64,000 nt of DNA from Mytilinidion resinicola (taxonomy: Eukaryota > Ascomycota > Dothideomycetes > Mytilinidiales > Mytilinidiaceae), in assembly GCF_010093595.1 (NCBI RefSeq), contig NW_022985443.1, forward strand, positions 1,092,804-1,156,803, in the 5' to 3' direction. Both the position numbers and the translations under genes were made by a program. This document shows, in pieces, positions 11,436 to 20,942 of this stretch (positions are counted from its first letter, which is position 1; every line of letters begins with the position of its first letter). The notes under the pieces were generated by a model. The model was not told the origin of the DNA. It saw nothing but the letters and a program-made list of their open reading frames with translations, and ran no database searches.

Positions 11436-13598
11436 ATGATGGTGAAGTCCAAAGGAAAAGCCCGCACTCAGGTATGCAGCTTGCCCAACATTCATGCAGC
11501 CCGGCCACTACTGACCTTGTTTCCCCAGAGTGCCGACCCCGACATGACGCCCCTTGCCTCCCGCAGTGCAGGCCAGCCCGACCACGATGAGGACATGCTA
11601 GATGTAGAGACTACGCGAAAGAGAGGATACGAAGAGGATCTCAATGGTGAACCTTACAATGGAGTCGACACACCTCCGTCCAAGAGACGCCGCTCGAAGA
11701 ATTGGCCACTGCCTGCGGAGCCCCGTCTGATGGCTCTCCAACCTCCACCCCCACTCACCCAACTACGCCAAGCCTCGTCGTCCTCCATGCGTTCATCTAA
11801 GTTTCTCGAGGGCAGCATGAACGACAAGACCAGCAACAAACCCCCCAGTGTCTTTACTAGACTATTCCAAGGAAGCTCGCAAGGTCTGTCTGTGGATCAG
11901 TTGATGGCCGACTATGAAGAAGACGCGAACCGGCCAGCCACCGCGCGACCTCATACCAGGGCCTCAAGCTCGCCTGTCAAGAAGCCTCAGCATGCCCCCA
12001 ACGAATCCGTCGCTAGTATAAATACAGCCGAGAGCAAGCGATCTGGACTGTTCAGGTTCGGCCGGTCTATCGCAGCGTCCTTCAACCCCGCGAACATATG
12101 GTACAAGCTCCAAAATTCCTACAAAGAGGCCGAAGAGGAAGTCGCTTCAGAGGAGGCTTCGAAGCTTGGTACTGATCTGGACGACCGAAAGGCTAAGGCT
12201 GAGCAAGCCTATGCGGAGCTCAAAGCAGCGGGCCTTTTGAAACCTACCAAAACCTTCGTTCGTGGATCTGTCACCTCAGAAAAAACTGATGCAGAAACCA
12301 AGCCCCGTGATTCAGGTATCGAGATGGACGATGCTCGACCGTCTTTGGAGAACGGTGATTCCCTTCACGTTCCACGGTCTGAGGCATCCGCCTCCAGCGC
12401 TTCCGTGACCAGAAAATCACCATTTCATTTCAAGACACCGTCTCTTGCTGACCTCAAGCGAGTCAGGTCCGAGGCCCAGCTGAACAGTCCGCGCACTCCC
12501 AGTTATTCTCAATCTCCCGCAAAGGCAGCATTCGACCAAGATCGGACAATCCGCAAACAACAGTCGAAGAAGGATATGCAGAAGCAGCAAAAGCTGAGCA
12601 AACGCGTCAGCGATCTTGAAGCGAAGCTTGAACAAGCTCGTCGCGAGCTTCAGCAAACTCTAGCCCCTCCCGTCCCCGCCTTCCCCACGGGTTTGGCGGA
12701 CAATCAGACGCCCGACCCTCGGTCTCGTAGTATCTCTCCGCTGAAGAAGTCTTTCACTCCCTTCACACCCGGAGCGCTGCCCTCTTTACCGTCTGAGCGG
12801 CTCTTGTTTCCTGAGCAACTGCATGGAAACGGGGAGTCTAAGAAAGAAGAAACTGCTGTGCCTGTCTCACAAAATGTCGAAGTCGAGAAGCTCACTGAAG
12901 CCGTCGAGGTTCCCCAGAGCTCAATCGTCACAGCCGACATCTGGACCGATGACTTCGAGACTTTGGTCAAGCCAAACGGAGTCGGAGCTGCACCAAAGCG
13001 CAAGGTGACGAAGAAGCGCAAGAGCGGGGACCGCGATGACGTTCGCTACAAACCTGAGAGTGAGGAAAATGACGATGAAGAGTGGGAGGCTGCGCAGGCT
13101 GCTAAGAAGCGCCGAGCCAGCGGCAAGGCTGCACAGAAGACCAGCCCTAAGGGCAAAGAGAAGATGAACTCGACTCCCAAGAAGCAAGGAGGCACCGGAC
13201 GTCTCACTAAGAAGAACACTGTTTTCAACGAGTCCACTAGCATTGTCACTGCCAAGGTCATGGACGAGGGCACTATCGAGACGGAAGAGACTGTTACCAT
13301 CACCAAACTCCCCCTCAAAGACGAGCCATCTCGTCCTACCGCTACAGCCACCCCATCCGCACGTCCTCGAGACCGCCAATCACGCTCAACTTCCACAAAC
13401 AAGCTTAGGCGCAAAGAGAGCCACCGCTCTCTTTCTCCGGCAAGCCATGGGAGGAACGAGAGCCCGGATGAGGTCGTTACGGTTGCCCCAGATGGTGACA
13501 GTGTTCCGCCGCTTCCTACCTTCCCAAAGGGCGTGAAGGGAAACAACAAGTCGAGGGAGGATGATGGATGGGATGGCTATGGTGAGGAGATCTTCTAA
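11436..13598 (+). CDS. Basic, disordered, probably nuclear protein of unknown function
   Basis: The open frame runs 11436-13598, but a 57-nt in-frame stretch at 11472-11528 has the form of an intron (GTATGC donor, CTGAC branch, TTTCCCCAG acceptor). I therefore propose exons 11436-11471 and 11529-13598, giving 701 residues. The protein is rich in Ser, Lys and Pro, with a basic cluster PPSKRRRSKNW, an ordered-looking segment FGRSIAASFNPANIWYKLQN, one coiled coil (KKDMQKQQKLSKRVSDLEAK) and Lys-rich tracts such as KRKVTKKRKSGD that look like nuclear localisation signals. No catalytic motif is visible. Such proteins are sometimes annotated as nuclear RNA-binding in related fungi; I see no RNA-binding domain and assign no function. 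Confidence 0.8.
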   Translation: MMVKSKGKARTQVCSLPNIHAARPLLTLFPQSADPDMTPLASRSAGQPDHDEDMLDVETTRKRGYEEDLNGEPYNGVDTPPSKRRRSKNWPLPAEPRLMALQPPPPLTQLRQASSSSMRSSKFLEGSMNDKTSNKPPSVFTRLFQGSSQGLSVDQLMADYEEDANRPATARPHTRASSSPVKKPQHAPNESVASINTAESKRSGLFRFGRSIAASFNPANIWYKLQNSYKEAEEEVASEEASKLGTDLDDRKAKAEQAYAELKAAGLLKPTKTFVRGSVTSEKTDAETKPRDSGIEMDDARPSLENGDSLHVPRSEASASSASVTRKSPFHFKTPSLADLKRVRSEAQLNSPRTPSYSQSPAKAAFDQDRTIRKQQSKKDMQKQQKLSKRVSDLEAKLEQARRELQQTLAPPVPAFPTGLADNQTPDPRSRSISPLKKSFTPFTPGALPSLPSERLLFPEQLHGNGESKKEETAVPVSQNVEVEKLTEAVEVPQSSIVTADIWTDDFETLVKPNGVGAAPKRKVTKKRKSGDRDDVRYKPESEENDDEEWEAAQAAKKRRASGKAAQKTSPKGKEKMNSTPKKQGGTGRLTKKNTVFNESTSIVTAKVMDEGTIETEETVTITKLPLKDEPSRPTATATPSARPRDRQSRSTSTNKLRRKESHRSLSPASHGRNESPDEVVTVAPDGDSVPPLPTFPKGVKGNNKSREDDGWDGYGEEIF

Positions 13599-14275
13599 GC
13601 TCCGTGTACTGGCGATGAAAGAATACAATCAATCAATACTTGTGGATGAAGCGCGGCTATCTCTTGGGTAGCAACTTTACGTATGACATTGGGATAGCCG
13701 ACTACCTATCTGCCATGTTGGTGGTTAGAAAGGGCTAGGACACATCAACGTATGGCTACATTCCGCGCCGCGCTTTGCAGAAGCTCAAGCTCGACATACA
13801 CACCGACTTTGCTTACTTTCAGTCCGCAAAGAACGCTTGTACCGTATGAGTCGAACTTGCGCGTAGGAATGTTACCAACACGCCTCCTCATTTTGTATAT
13901 TGCTTTACTTTACATACTTCTATTCCAAGCTTGTATTTTCAGTTTCTTCCTCCTTTTCTTTTCTTTGTTCACACTTTCGAGCCTGGCTTTTCCCCCTTTT
14001 GTCTAGTTCTTGGTTCCAGAAGCGTGCGCGTTCTTGGGACACCTACTTATATGCATTATGCATTACGATTCGAGCATTTTGATGCTCATGAGAGTGGATC
14101 TTGGGCATTTTGGCGTGGCGTTTGGTAATTAGGTCTTTGGGTAATTCATCGAGTTCAACTTTAATTCTGAGAACAAGTGTGAGTCCACATGGCTTTGGGG
14201 ATGCTGTTTTGGTGTTGAAAGAGGTGCTCGTGTACTGGATGGGGTAAGAGAAGTGGGAGGTTTCGTTCAACTTGA
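13599..14275. other. Intergenic, T-rich
   Basis: No gene seen. The T/C-rich stretch around 13890-14010 fits the 3' flank of the preceding gene. A MITE-like repeat begins at 14276. Confidence 0.5.
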
Positions 14276-14403
14276 AGTGGCGGTCTATCCTGACTCCATC
14301 TGAGGTGGCCCCGAAAGCTATCAGGCTCGTCCAAACTCTCGTCTTCGACTTCTTAATAACATACCAGGGTGCCTCAAGCGGTGCTAGCCAAGTGTACACC
14401 AGC
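14276..14403 (+). mobile_element. MITE-like repeat, copy A
   Basis: About 128 bp, closely matching the inverted copy at 40750-40875. Shared blocks are a left end with AGTGGCGGTCTATCC, CTGAGGTGGCCC, GCTATCAGGCT, and a right end CCTCAAGCGGTGCTAGCC followed by AAGTGTACAC. In the first 36 bp seven of eight differences from the 40.8-kb copy are transitions. No coding capacity. Confidence 0.7.
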
Positions 14404-14752
14404 CTAGAGCGGAAGTTTTGGGATAAAAACCACAAATTCGTAGACTGCCACTTTTTTGCTCACGAAAAGCCTAGGTACGTGGGTGTTTCGAATGTCTTGG
14501 TGCCGCCTTTCATCCCCACAATGCGCACATCTAAGACATGGCGACGGTCTGCCGTGGGTGAGCACAAAGTACTTGATAATTCTTCTTTGAAGTGGTTGGA
14601 GATGGAGCGTACAAATATGCTCTAGGCCGCCCCGAAACGGTTGCACTTTTTATCTACGGATAAGAAGTTGGACTGACAGCCTTCGACACCTACGCCTTTT
14701 ACATTGTTCGGACTACTACGAATCTCTCAAGCTAGTCATTACCTGAGATATC

Positions 14753-15229
14753 ATGTCCCAACCACCCCCCACGCCTACGGCACCCTGGACCCCCGAAAAG
14801 ATCTGTCGACGCCCTGAACCACTCAGCATGCTCATTTCCACCACACTTTTCTACCTCTGCGCCGACTTCATCCTAGATAATCACATCTATGTCGAGCTCT
14901 TCGTTACGCTATTCGGAGCGCCGCGCTTCACCACGTTTTTCGACCTAAAACTCATGTTCGCATGTGGGTTTGGCTGTGGCGCAGCGCTCTATGGTGGTCC
15001 TACTACCTTTCACGAGGGGAGCGTACTGGCGATGGCAGCAGTGGGCGGAGTGCTCCTTGCGGGGCTGCTGAGGTATCTCTGGTGGCATGGGCATGTGTGG
15101 GGGTTGGGATGGGGACTGGAACCGATGACGAGACAGCGTATGCGGATTCGCGCGCATGCCAATCCGCGGTCGCCGTGGGAATGGAGGAATGAGAGGGTGC
15201 TGAGGTGGAGTGGGAGAGGTGGGGAGTGA
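14753..15229 (+). CDS. Small putative membrane protein
   Basis: A single-exon ORF of 158 residues. Two to four hydrophobic segments are visible: around residues 25-45 (LISTTLFYLCADFIL), 48-60, 66-80 (MFACGFGCGAALYGG) and 88-108 (VLAMAAVGGVLLAGLLRYLW). They are followed by an Arg/Trp-rich tail that would lie on one side of the membrane. There is no signal peptide and no family recognised. The antisense frame is also partly open, which lowers certainty, but the ordered hydrophobic pattern and Pro-rich N-terminus look protein-like. Confidence 0.5.
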   Translation: MSQPPPTPTAPWTPEKICRRPEPLSMLISTTLFYLCADFILDNHIYVELFVTLFGAPRFTTFFDLKLMFACGFGCGAALYGGPTTFHEGSVLAMAAVGGVLLAGLLRYLWWHGHVWGLGWGLEPMTRQRMRIRAHANPRSPWEWRNERVLRWSGRGGE

Positions 15230-15639
15230 TTGGGTGATTGGGACGTGAGAGCTGAGGGCGAGTTGTTGGCGTAGGTGCGTCTATAGGTGGTAGTTATGCT
15301 ACTTGACATGGGCCGGAAGCAGCATCGAATGTCTACAATTCCATCAATACTTGATCAAACCCAAAGTCAGACACAACAATAGAGTCGTAACACGTTCAAT
15401 CCGTGTGCTCAAACATACCAGTTCATAATGTTATGGTGTTGCAACGATGAAGTCCCGCTCGCGAAAACCCCCGCGCTCACCACCACCCTCCTCTCAAAAA
15501 ATTTAAAATAATATCAAAATAAAGACGCAACCCCCTAATGCTTTCCTACATGCTTAAGACGCATTTGAAGCTTAAATCCCGTGCTTCAGAGCGCAAGAGA
15601 CGCTAAAAATGCCATTGTGGTTGCAAAAAGAACCTCCAA

Positions 15640-15672
15640 GTCATCCACACCCCGGAATCGAACCCAGGACCG
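15640..15672 (-). pseudogene. tRNA 3'-half-like relic
   Basis: Read on the minus strand there is a T-arm (CCTGG, loop GTTCGATT, CCGGG) followed by GTGTGGA. No matching 5' acceptor strand, D arm or proper anticodon loop lies upstream. It sits directly downstream of tRNA-Thr, after that gene's terminator-like T run, and is probably a decayed tRNA fragment. Confidence 0.35.
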
Positions 15673-15674
15673 CC

Positions 15675-15680
15675 AAAAAA
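15675..15680 (-). terminator. Pol III T-run terminator of tRNA-Thr
   Basis: Six consecutive T residues on the minus strand begin 35 nt after the 3' end of the tRNA-Thr gene, as expected for RNA polymerase III termination. Confidence 0.5.
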
Positions 15681-15714
15681 GCGACGCTAGCATTCTGCTA
15701 GCGCCAATATCAAG

Positions 15715-15797
15715 TGCCCATTCTCGGAATCGAACCGAGGATCTTCTCATAGGCGTATAGATACGAGTGAGACGCTGTACCACTAAGCCAAACGGGC
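15715..15797 (-). tRNA. tRNA-Thr (anticodon CGU) with an 11-nt intron
   Basis: The gene folds completely on the minus strand. The acceptor stem is GCCCGTT/AATGGGC (one G-U pair) with discriminator A. The D stem is GCT/AGC with an AGTGGTA loop, the anticodon stem is TCTCA/TGAGA with loop CTCGTA plus A, and the T arm is CTCGG-TTCGATT-CCGAG. The mature form is 72 nt, and an extra 11 nt sit one base 3' of the anticodon, the canonical position for a eukaryotic tRNA intron. The anticodon CGU reads ACG (Thr), and the A discriminator agrees with threonine. The 5' part is duplicated in inverted orientation at 16328-16397. Confidence 0.93.
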
Positions 15798-15820
15798 CAG
15801 ACGGTGATTTTGGGGCTGTG
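15751..15820 (-). repeat. Inverted repeat arm 1 (5' part of tRNA-Thr plus 5' flank)
   Basis: Seventy bases covering the tRNA 5' half, part of its intron and 23 bp of upstream flank are repeated in opposite orientation at 16328-16397, apparently without mismatch. The arms are separated by 507 bp. Confidence 0.9.
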
Positions 15821-16327
15821 GAAAATTATGCGTAGTATGAAGTACTATAAATGAGCAGGAGTTATCGATCGTAATGGAGAGGGGTAGAAGGAATATCATT
15901 CGGTTTTACAGGTGACTGGTGGCTATGGAATGCAAGGTGGGCCGCCTCGGACCGGTATGTGGCCGGGGCGGTGACGGCGGTGCCAGCTTGCATGTCACAA
16001 AGCTGATTGGTCAGATCAGTAACGAAGAATCAGAGGTATGATATCGAGAGGAACAGCTCTCATATTGGATGTATTGGACCCAGATATTTACAGTGTTTGA
16101 GTTCCCCGGGGCGTCTCTATTTCACGATTTACTCCCGTTTTCCCCTGACAATCCTTTGACTACTTGTTTCGTCTGAAATGATGTGTTGCTTGCCTATTCA
16201 GAGGCATCGCGATTATGCAACTGTCCAATTAGTGGTGGACTAGATTATTCGCGCATGCCGCATAGGTTTGCATGAGCATTAAAGGGTTACTGAACTTAAT
16301 GATCAAACTCGTACGCGCTGGAGAATT
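15821..16327. other. Spacer between the inverted tRNA arms
   Basis: 507 bp with no gene and no recognisable repeat. Base composition resembles the flanking intergenic DNA. Confidence 0.5.
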
Positions 16328-16414
16328 CACAGCCCCAAAATCACCGTCTGGCCCGTTTGGCTTAGTGGTACAGCGTCTCACTCGTATCTATACGCCTTCT
16401 CATAGGCGTATAGA
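16328..16414 (+). pseudogene. Inverted, truncated tRNA-Thr copy ending in a snap-back hairpin
   Basis: 16328-16397 is the reverse complement of 15751-15820 and contains the tRNA-Thr 5' half through the anticodon into the intron. The sequence then turns back on itself: CTATACGCCT (16388-16397), a six-base loop, then AGGCGTATAG (16404-16413). The second half equals plus-strand bases 15743-15761. The 3' half of the tRNA (T arm, acceptor strand) is absent, so the copy cannot form a tRNA. A strand-switch during repair or replication is the simplest origin. Confidence 0.85.
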
Positions 16415-16641
16415 GATTTCAACTGATAGCTCTACACGCTATCATGCATCATCACGGCTAAACCTCTTATCAAGCTAAAGCAGGGCATACAACATGGATT
16501 GCATGGTCTCAATCCTTGTATTGGATATATTGAGCCAGGACTTATGAAGTGCTTGTATTTCGCGGACCACACTGAGGGAGCTACGTTTGACTCACCATCT
16601 CTACGATGTGATATCCTCCCACTCACGCTGGGCTGGGAAAA

Positions 16642-16770
16642 GTGTCACACTCAAGCAGTTTAACACTGTCTGAGGTGGCCCAGAGAGCTATCAGTCTTGC
16701 CAAAGTCGGTAATTCGTGAATAACAATAGCGTACTGGAGGACCACAAGCAGTGCTAAAGAAGCGTACACA
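16642..16770 (+). mobile_element. MITE-like repeat, copy B
   Basis: About 129 bp. It has the left block ACACTGTCTGAGGTGGCCC, the middle block AGAGAGCTATCAG and the right block ACCACAAGCAGTGCTAAAG leading to GCGTACACA. The terminal segments are imperfect inverted repeats of each other. First of three copies packed into 16.6-17.3 kb. Confidence 0.7.
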
Positions 16771-16853
16771 AGCACAGAAATATTGTGTATATACCTCACG
16801 TATTCCTGGACTACCACTTTCTGTGGACACTCATCAACCACGTTGTTTTATAG

Positions 16854-16982
16854 GCGCACCTGTCTACCACTGCTTGAAGTGCTTCAGTAAGTTTCTACAT
16901 AGCCCAGAGCAAAGAGTTTCTATCCCGTTTATATTTCTGAAAATGCATTGAAGTACCCCAAGCAGTGGTATACATGCGCACA
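16854..16982. mobile_element. MITE-like repeat with 33-bp terminal inverted repeats
   Basis: The left end (16854-16886) contains TACCACTGCTTGAAGTGCTT. The reverse complement of the right end (16982-16950) contains TACCACTGCTTGGGGTACTT. By eye the 33-bp ends match at 25 positions without gaps, and five of the eight mismatches are transitions. The interior has no coding capacity. This is the clearest example of the family's terminal-repeat structure. Confidence 0.75.
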
Positions 16983-17184
16983 TGCAGAGTGCCGCCTTTT
17001 TCATGCCCTGCGTGCCGCTTTCCCATGATTCTTTCGACAATATACTCCGTCCCAACCGGTGCATTGCTCGCCTAAATCATGATCATTACAATTGTATGAT
17101 CAGTGGTGGACTAGAAATTGCTGTGGCCCCTTACTCATGAGACTTGGCCGAATATTCTTGAACCTCCTAATTAGTTATGCTGGC

Positions 17185-17323
17185 ACTGTTCTCTGCTCTA
17201 ATGATGCTTGAAGTGCTTCAAAACTTTCTAGCGATCTGATTGAGAGAGACACCTGTCGTTCTGGAAGGCCTGCTACTTTGTCAGGCCACCTCCGGTGGTG
17301 GTAGATAGGTATACACAGGGTGG
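17185..17323. mobile_element. MITE-like repeat, third of a local nest
   Basis: The left end carries TGCTTGAAGTGCTTCAAAAC. The right end, reverse complemented, carries GTATACCTATCTACCACC followed by GGAGGTGGCC. The spacing (~139 bp) and end motifs match the family, but the ends have diverged further than in neighbouring copies. Confidence 0.5.
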
Positions 17324-17731
17324 ATGTTCAACCCGCCACTCTAAGTTGTTATTGAAATCAGAGTTGTATTTCGAAACTATTCTATACCGCACTTGGAGAG
17401 CCCCTGAGTGGCAAAGAGGTCCTGATTTAGGCTTCCCTACTTTCACGGTCGGAAACTACCCTTCAAATCAGCTATCCAACCTAGAGAGCCGATTTAGGCG
17501 CAGATTTTGAACTCCAAAACACCACCCGCTAAAGTATCTCAAATCTATCTCAGCTGCCTGAGATCAGGAGTGGTCGAAGTCACTCAGCATGGCCATCCAA
17601 CCATCCAAGTGCTTTCTAAGACCTCGCCAAATCCAATGCGATTTCTAGTCCCTCGCAATGGCCTCTTGGGCGCTACCATCTCGACTATTCACGAATTAGT
17701 ATCTCCATCCATTCTTATCTTTCTGCCACAC

Positions 17732-18439
17732 TTACGGCACATAATTCACGCCCGCAGCCTCCACCGCTGCGATCACCTCTTCCGGCAAGACCCCCTCCAC
17801 CTGCACGGCATAAACGCCCGCAATGTACCCCTCCAGCCGCTGATACCGCGCGACCCAGCTCGTCTTCGTATCCGTGACGGTCATCAGCCCATCAAACACC
17901 TGGCTCGTGCACTCATTGATGGCATCCCCGGACCCCGTCAGCTCGAGGAACGCCTCGCAGTTCGGGCACCCCGCGCTCATGAACTTGGCGGACGTCTGCA
18001 CGATGCCGCAGACCATGCAGGCGCGCAGGTTCTTGTAGTCGCGCGGGCCGACGAAGGCGGAGTGCGCCATTTCTTCGGCGGCGTGGCGGGCGGCAGCTTG
18101 CGAGGGCGCGAATTGGACGGACTTCTTGCGGGCGCGGCGCTTGTTGCGGGGGACTTTGGGGGGGTGGGAGGAGGAGCGCTCGATGGAGGGGAGGATGTTG
18201 GTGTGTTTTTTTTGGGTGGAGCTCGTACGTTCGAAGAAGGCGGCGTCGGCGGCTGCTTGTGCGTCTGCAGCTGCTTGCGCGTCGGCAGCTGCTTGTGCTT
18301 CTTTGTCGGGCGGGGAGTCAAAGAGGTTCTCGAGGGCTGGATTCGCGATGCGCTTGGGCGGAGTTTCTGGGAGGGCGCGATTGGTATGCTGAGGAGAGGG
18401 AGGGTGGAGGTCGTCGTGGTCGGCCGGATTGTTCTCCAT
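17732..18439 (-). CDS. spt4: Transcription elongation factor Spt4 with long N-terminal extension
   Basis: An intronless ORF of 235 residues. The C-terminal ~105 residues are a complete Spt4: a four-cysteine zinc ribbon (RACMVCGIVQ then GCPNCEAF), followed by the CTSQVFDGLMTVTDTKTSWV and QRLEGYIAGVYAVQV segments that pack on the Spt5 NGN domain. The Spt4-Spt5 heterodimer rides on RNA polymerase II and promotes processive elongation. Spt4 is normally about 100-120 residues. Here 123 residues precede Met124 (ATG at 18068-18070), which lies just before the conserved core. The extension is low-complexity, with three AQAAAD repeats at residues 49-66 and a basic RNKRRARKK tract. Either Met could be used. 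The gene is divergent from ppt1, with 357 bp between ATGs if the long form is made. Confidence 0.92.
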   Translation of the reverse strand: MENNPADHDDLHPPSPQHTNRALPETPPKRIANPALENLFDSPPDKEAQAAADAQAAADAQAAADAAFFERTSSTQKKHTNILPSIERSSSHPPKVPRNKRRARKKSVQFAPSQAAARHAAEEMAHSAFVGPRDYKNLRACMVCGIVQTSAKFMSAGCPNCEAFLELTGSGDAINECTSQVFDGLMTVTDTKTSWVARYQRLEGYIAGVYAVQVEGVLPEEVIAAVEAAGVNYVP

Positions 18440-18796
18440 TGTTTCTCAAAGCGCGCTATACCCTTTGTTCGCAGCGAGACAAGGGAGGCGGCGCTGAGCT
18501 TACCGTGTTCGGCGCTCAGTACGGGGTTTTGCTGTTGGTAGGGGTGTTTTGGTTCGGCGTGGCGTTACAAGGGTGTCGGCGCGCGGTGATTTGCGGGCGA
18601 GAAAAGCTTCGAGAATCGCCGGGATCGCAATCGACGCGAGCCAAGTAACTGTGAGAGGTGCTGCCTTGAACCCGCCCGACGCTCCCGAACTGCTTCACTT
18701 GCAACCGTCTGGAGTCCTTCCGTGTCTAACCCTGCCCCGTCAAGAGTTGGAATCTGAGAAGGAGGACTTCACCTCGCAGTCACCCCCTGAGGCACC
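18440..18796. promoter_or_regulatory. Shared divergent promoter region of spt4 and ppt1
   Basis: 357 bp separate the two divergent ATGs. I see no decisive TATA box or operator. If Spt4 starts at its internal Met, the region widens to about 726 bp. Confidence 0.45.
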
Positions 18797-20402
18797 ATGG
18801 TTGCGTCGAAGGAAGAGGCTGTGGCCTTCAAGAATCAGGGCAATGATGCCTTCAAGAAGCAGGACTGGATCGAGGCCATCGACTACTACTCCAAGGCCAT
18901 CGATGCATACTCCGAGGATCCCTCGTTCTATACGAACCGCGCCCAGGTTTGTCGCCTCCGGCCCCGCCAACACGCGAGCACTGCTAATGTGTGTTTGCCA
19001 GGCATATATCAAGACTGAGATGTATGGGCTGGCTATTGCAGATGCGGACAGTGCCATTGCGTTAGACCCGGAGAATGTGAAGGTGCGCAGGACTTGAGGT
19101 TTCGAGTACTGATTGCGGGTGCTTACATGTGTGTTCGGAATTAGGCATACTATAGAAGGGCGTCGGCCAATACAGCCATACTACACCACTCCGATGCACT
19201 GCGAGACTGGAAGCTCGTAGTCAAGAAGGCTCCCAAGGATTCGGCCGCTCGCATGCGTATGGTCGAGTGCGACAAGGTGGTCAAACGCGATGCGTTCCTC
19301 AAAGCTATTGAGATTGAGGACGCACCGAGCGCGGCTGAGGGCTTGGATCTGGAGCATATGGCGCTGGAGCAGAACTATGATGGTGTGAAGCTTGAGGAGC
19401 AGATAACGCCCGAGTTTGTTGAGGACATGATAGACAGGTTCAAGAATGGGAAGAAGCTGGCGAGGAAATACGTCTTCCAGATCATATTAGCGGTCAAGAA
19501 GATTGTGTATGATGAGCCGACGATGGTTGAGGTCGAAGTGGAACAAGGGAAGACTATCACAGTCTGTGGAGATACTCATGGTTGGTCTCGTTTTCTCCCA
19601 AGTGGGATGAGACTGTTGCTGACTTCTCTCACTAGGCCAATTCTTCGACTTGCTCAACATTTTCAAGCTCAATGGATTCCCGAGCGAAACCAATGGCTAC
19701 TTGTTCAACGGCGACTTTGTGGACCGTGGCTCCTGGTCCACTGAAGTTTGCCTGCTCCTATACGCCTACAAATGGTTGTATCCGACAAGTTTCTTCCTGA
19801 ACCGCGGCAACCACGAGACAGATGACATGAACCGCATGTACGGCTTCGAAGGCGAATGCCGCGCCAAGTACAACGAGCGCGTCTTCAAGGTTTTCTCCGA
19901 ATCTTTTTCTGCCCTACCCCTTGCGACTCTCATCGGCAAGAAGCACTTTGTCCTCCATGGCGGTCTCTTCTCCGACGACGCCGTCTCACTCGACGACGTC
20001 CGCAAGCTAAACCGCCACAAGCAACGCCAGCCAGGCCAGTCTGGTCTCATGATGGAGATGCTCTGGACAGACCCGCAGCCCAATCCCGGACGTGGCCCCA
20101 GCAAGCGTGGTGTGGGTATGCAGTTCGGGCCGGATGTCACGAAGCGCTTCTGCGAGGCCAATGGTCTTGAGACCGTCATCCGCAGTCACGAGGTCCGAAT
20201 GGAGGGCTACGAAGTTGAGCATGATGGACGATGTGTTACCGTCTTCAGCGCTCCTCATTATTGCGATAATACCGGCAACAAGGGCGCCTTCATCAACATC
20301 GGGCCGGAATTGAAGCTCAAATTCAATCAATTCGAGGCTGTGCCGCATCCAGACATCAAACCGATGGCTTACGCCTCGAACGGGCTGAGCGGGCTGATCT
20401 AG
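18797..20402 (+). CDS. ppt1: Serine/threonine protein phosphatase 5 (PP5/Ppt1)
   Basis: Exons 18797-18946, 19002-19082, 19145-19580 and 19636-20402 give 477 residues, close to the usual PP5 length. The N-terminal third holds three TPR motifs ([51 protein letters not shown]), which bind the Hsp90 C-terminus in known PP5 proteins. The PPP catalytic domain follows, with all metal and phosphate motifs present: GDTHG, GDFVDRG, RGNHE, HGGLF, RSHEV and APHYCD. The TPR domain autoinhibits the phosphatase until a chaperone or lipid binds. Intron 3 interrupts the GDTHG-Q codon, and every junction restores the frame. No defect seen. Confidence 0.97.
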
Positions 20403-20942
20403 ACGCGCGATCGCAGGGGACATACGAAAGCGCTGAAAATGATGGGAAGAAACAAGTCTTGCATAGCCCATTGGTGTTAGCGGCGTAGGCATGGGATCAT
20501 TGCATAGGTACCTCAGATTGTTGGGGTGCCGGTGGCACATCTGTTTCGGTATATCTTGGGAATCATTCAGACTAGGAACGAGGAGTTCGGAATTGTATCA
20601 TAGGGGTAGTTGGATGATGGGCTGGAGTATATAGGCCCTGCGTAGATAAAGATGAATGTACTGAAGGTACTCAGCTCGTATTGTAGCCCGGCCACGTGTG
20701 AGGTCGTGATTAAAGTCGAGGTAGCCCTAAGACCTGTGAACCCAGTCTAGCATTAGATTCACGAGTAAACTCCTCATACATCACAATTGCCATAGCAGTG
20801 CGGACGGGAAATGGCCCGAGCGCCAGGGCACGTGCGTTCGTGGAGTTGCGTCAGATCCCAGATCTAAGAAACAAGGATACCTTCAACAACCACCTCGGTC
20901 ATTCTCTCACTATCCAGAGGAACAATGGCGTAGCTTTCGAAT
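20403..20942. promoter_or_regulatory. Intergenic between ppt1 and yme2, with one E-box
   Basis: 540 bp. A CACGTG palindrome lies at 20693-20698, a possible bHLH site upstream of yme2; a CBF1-like factor is encoded at 38.4-39.4 kb. No gene is supported. Confidence 0.35.

Noticed and set aside
13046..13549. 167-codon minus-strand ORF
   Set aside because: Antisense to the Lys/Ser-rich tail of the nuclear-type protein at 11436-13598.
15821..16327. Treating the inverted tRNA arms as terminal repeats of a 647-bp transposon
   Set aside because: One arm contains a complete functional-looking tRNA that extends past the repeat, and the other ends in a snap-back; a rearrangement explains both better.
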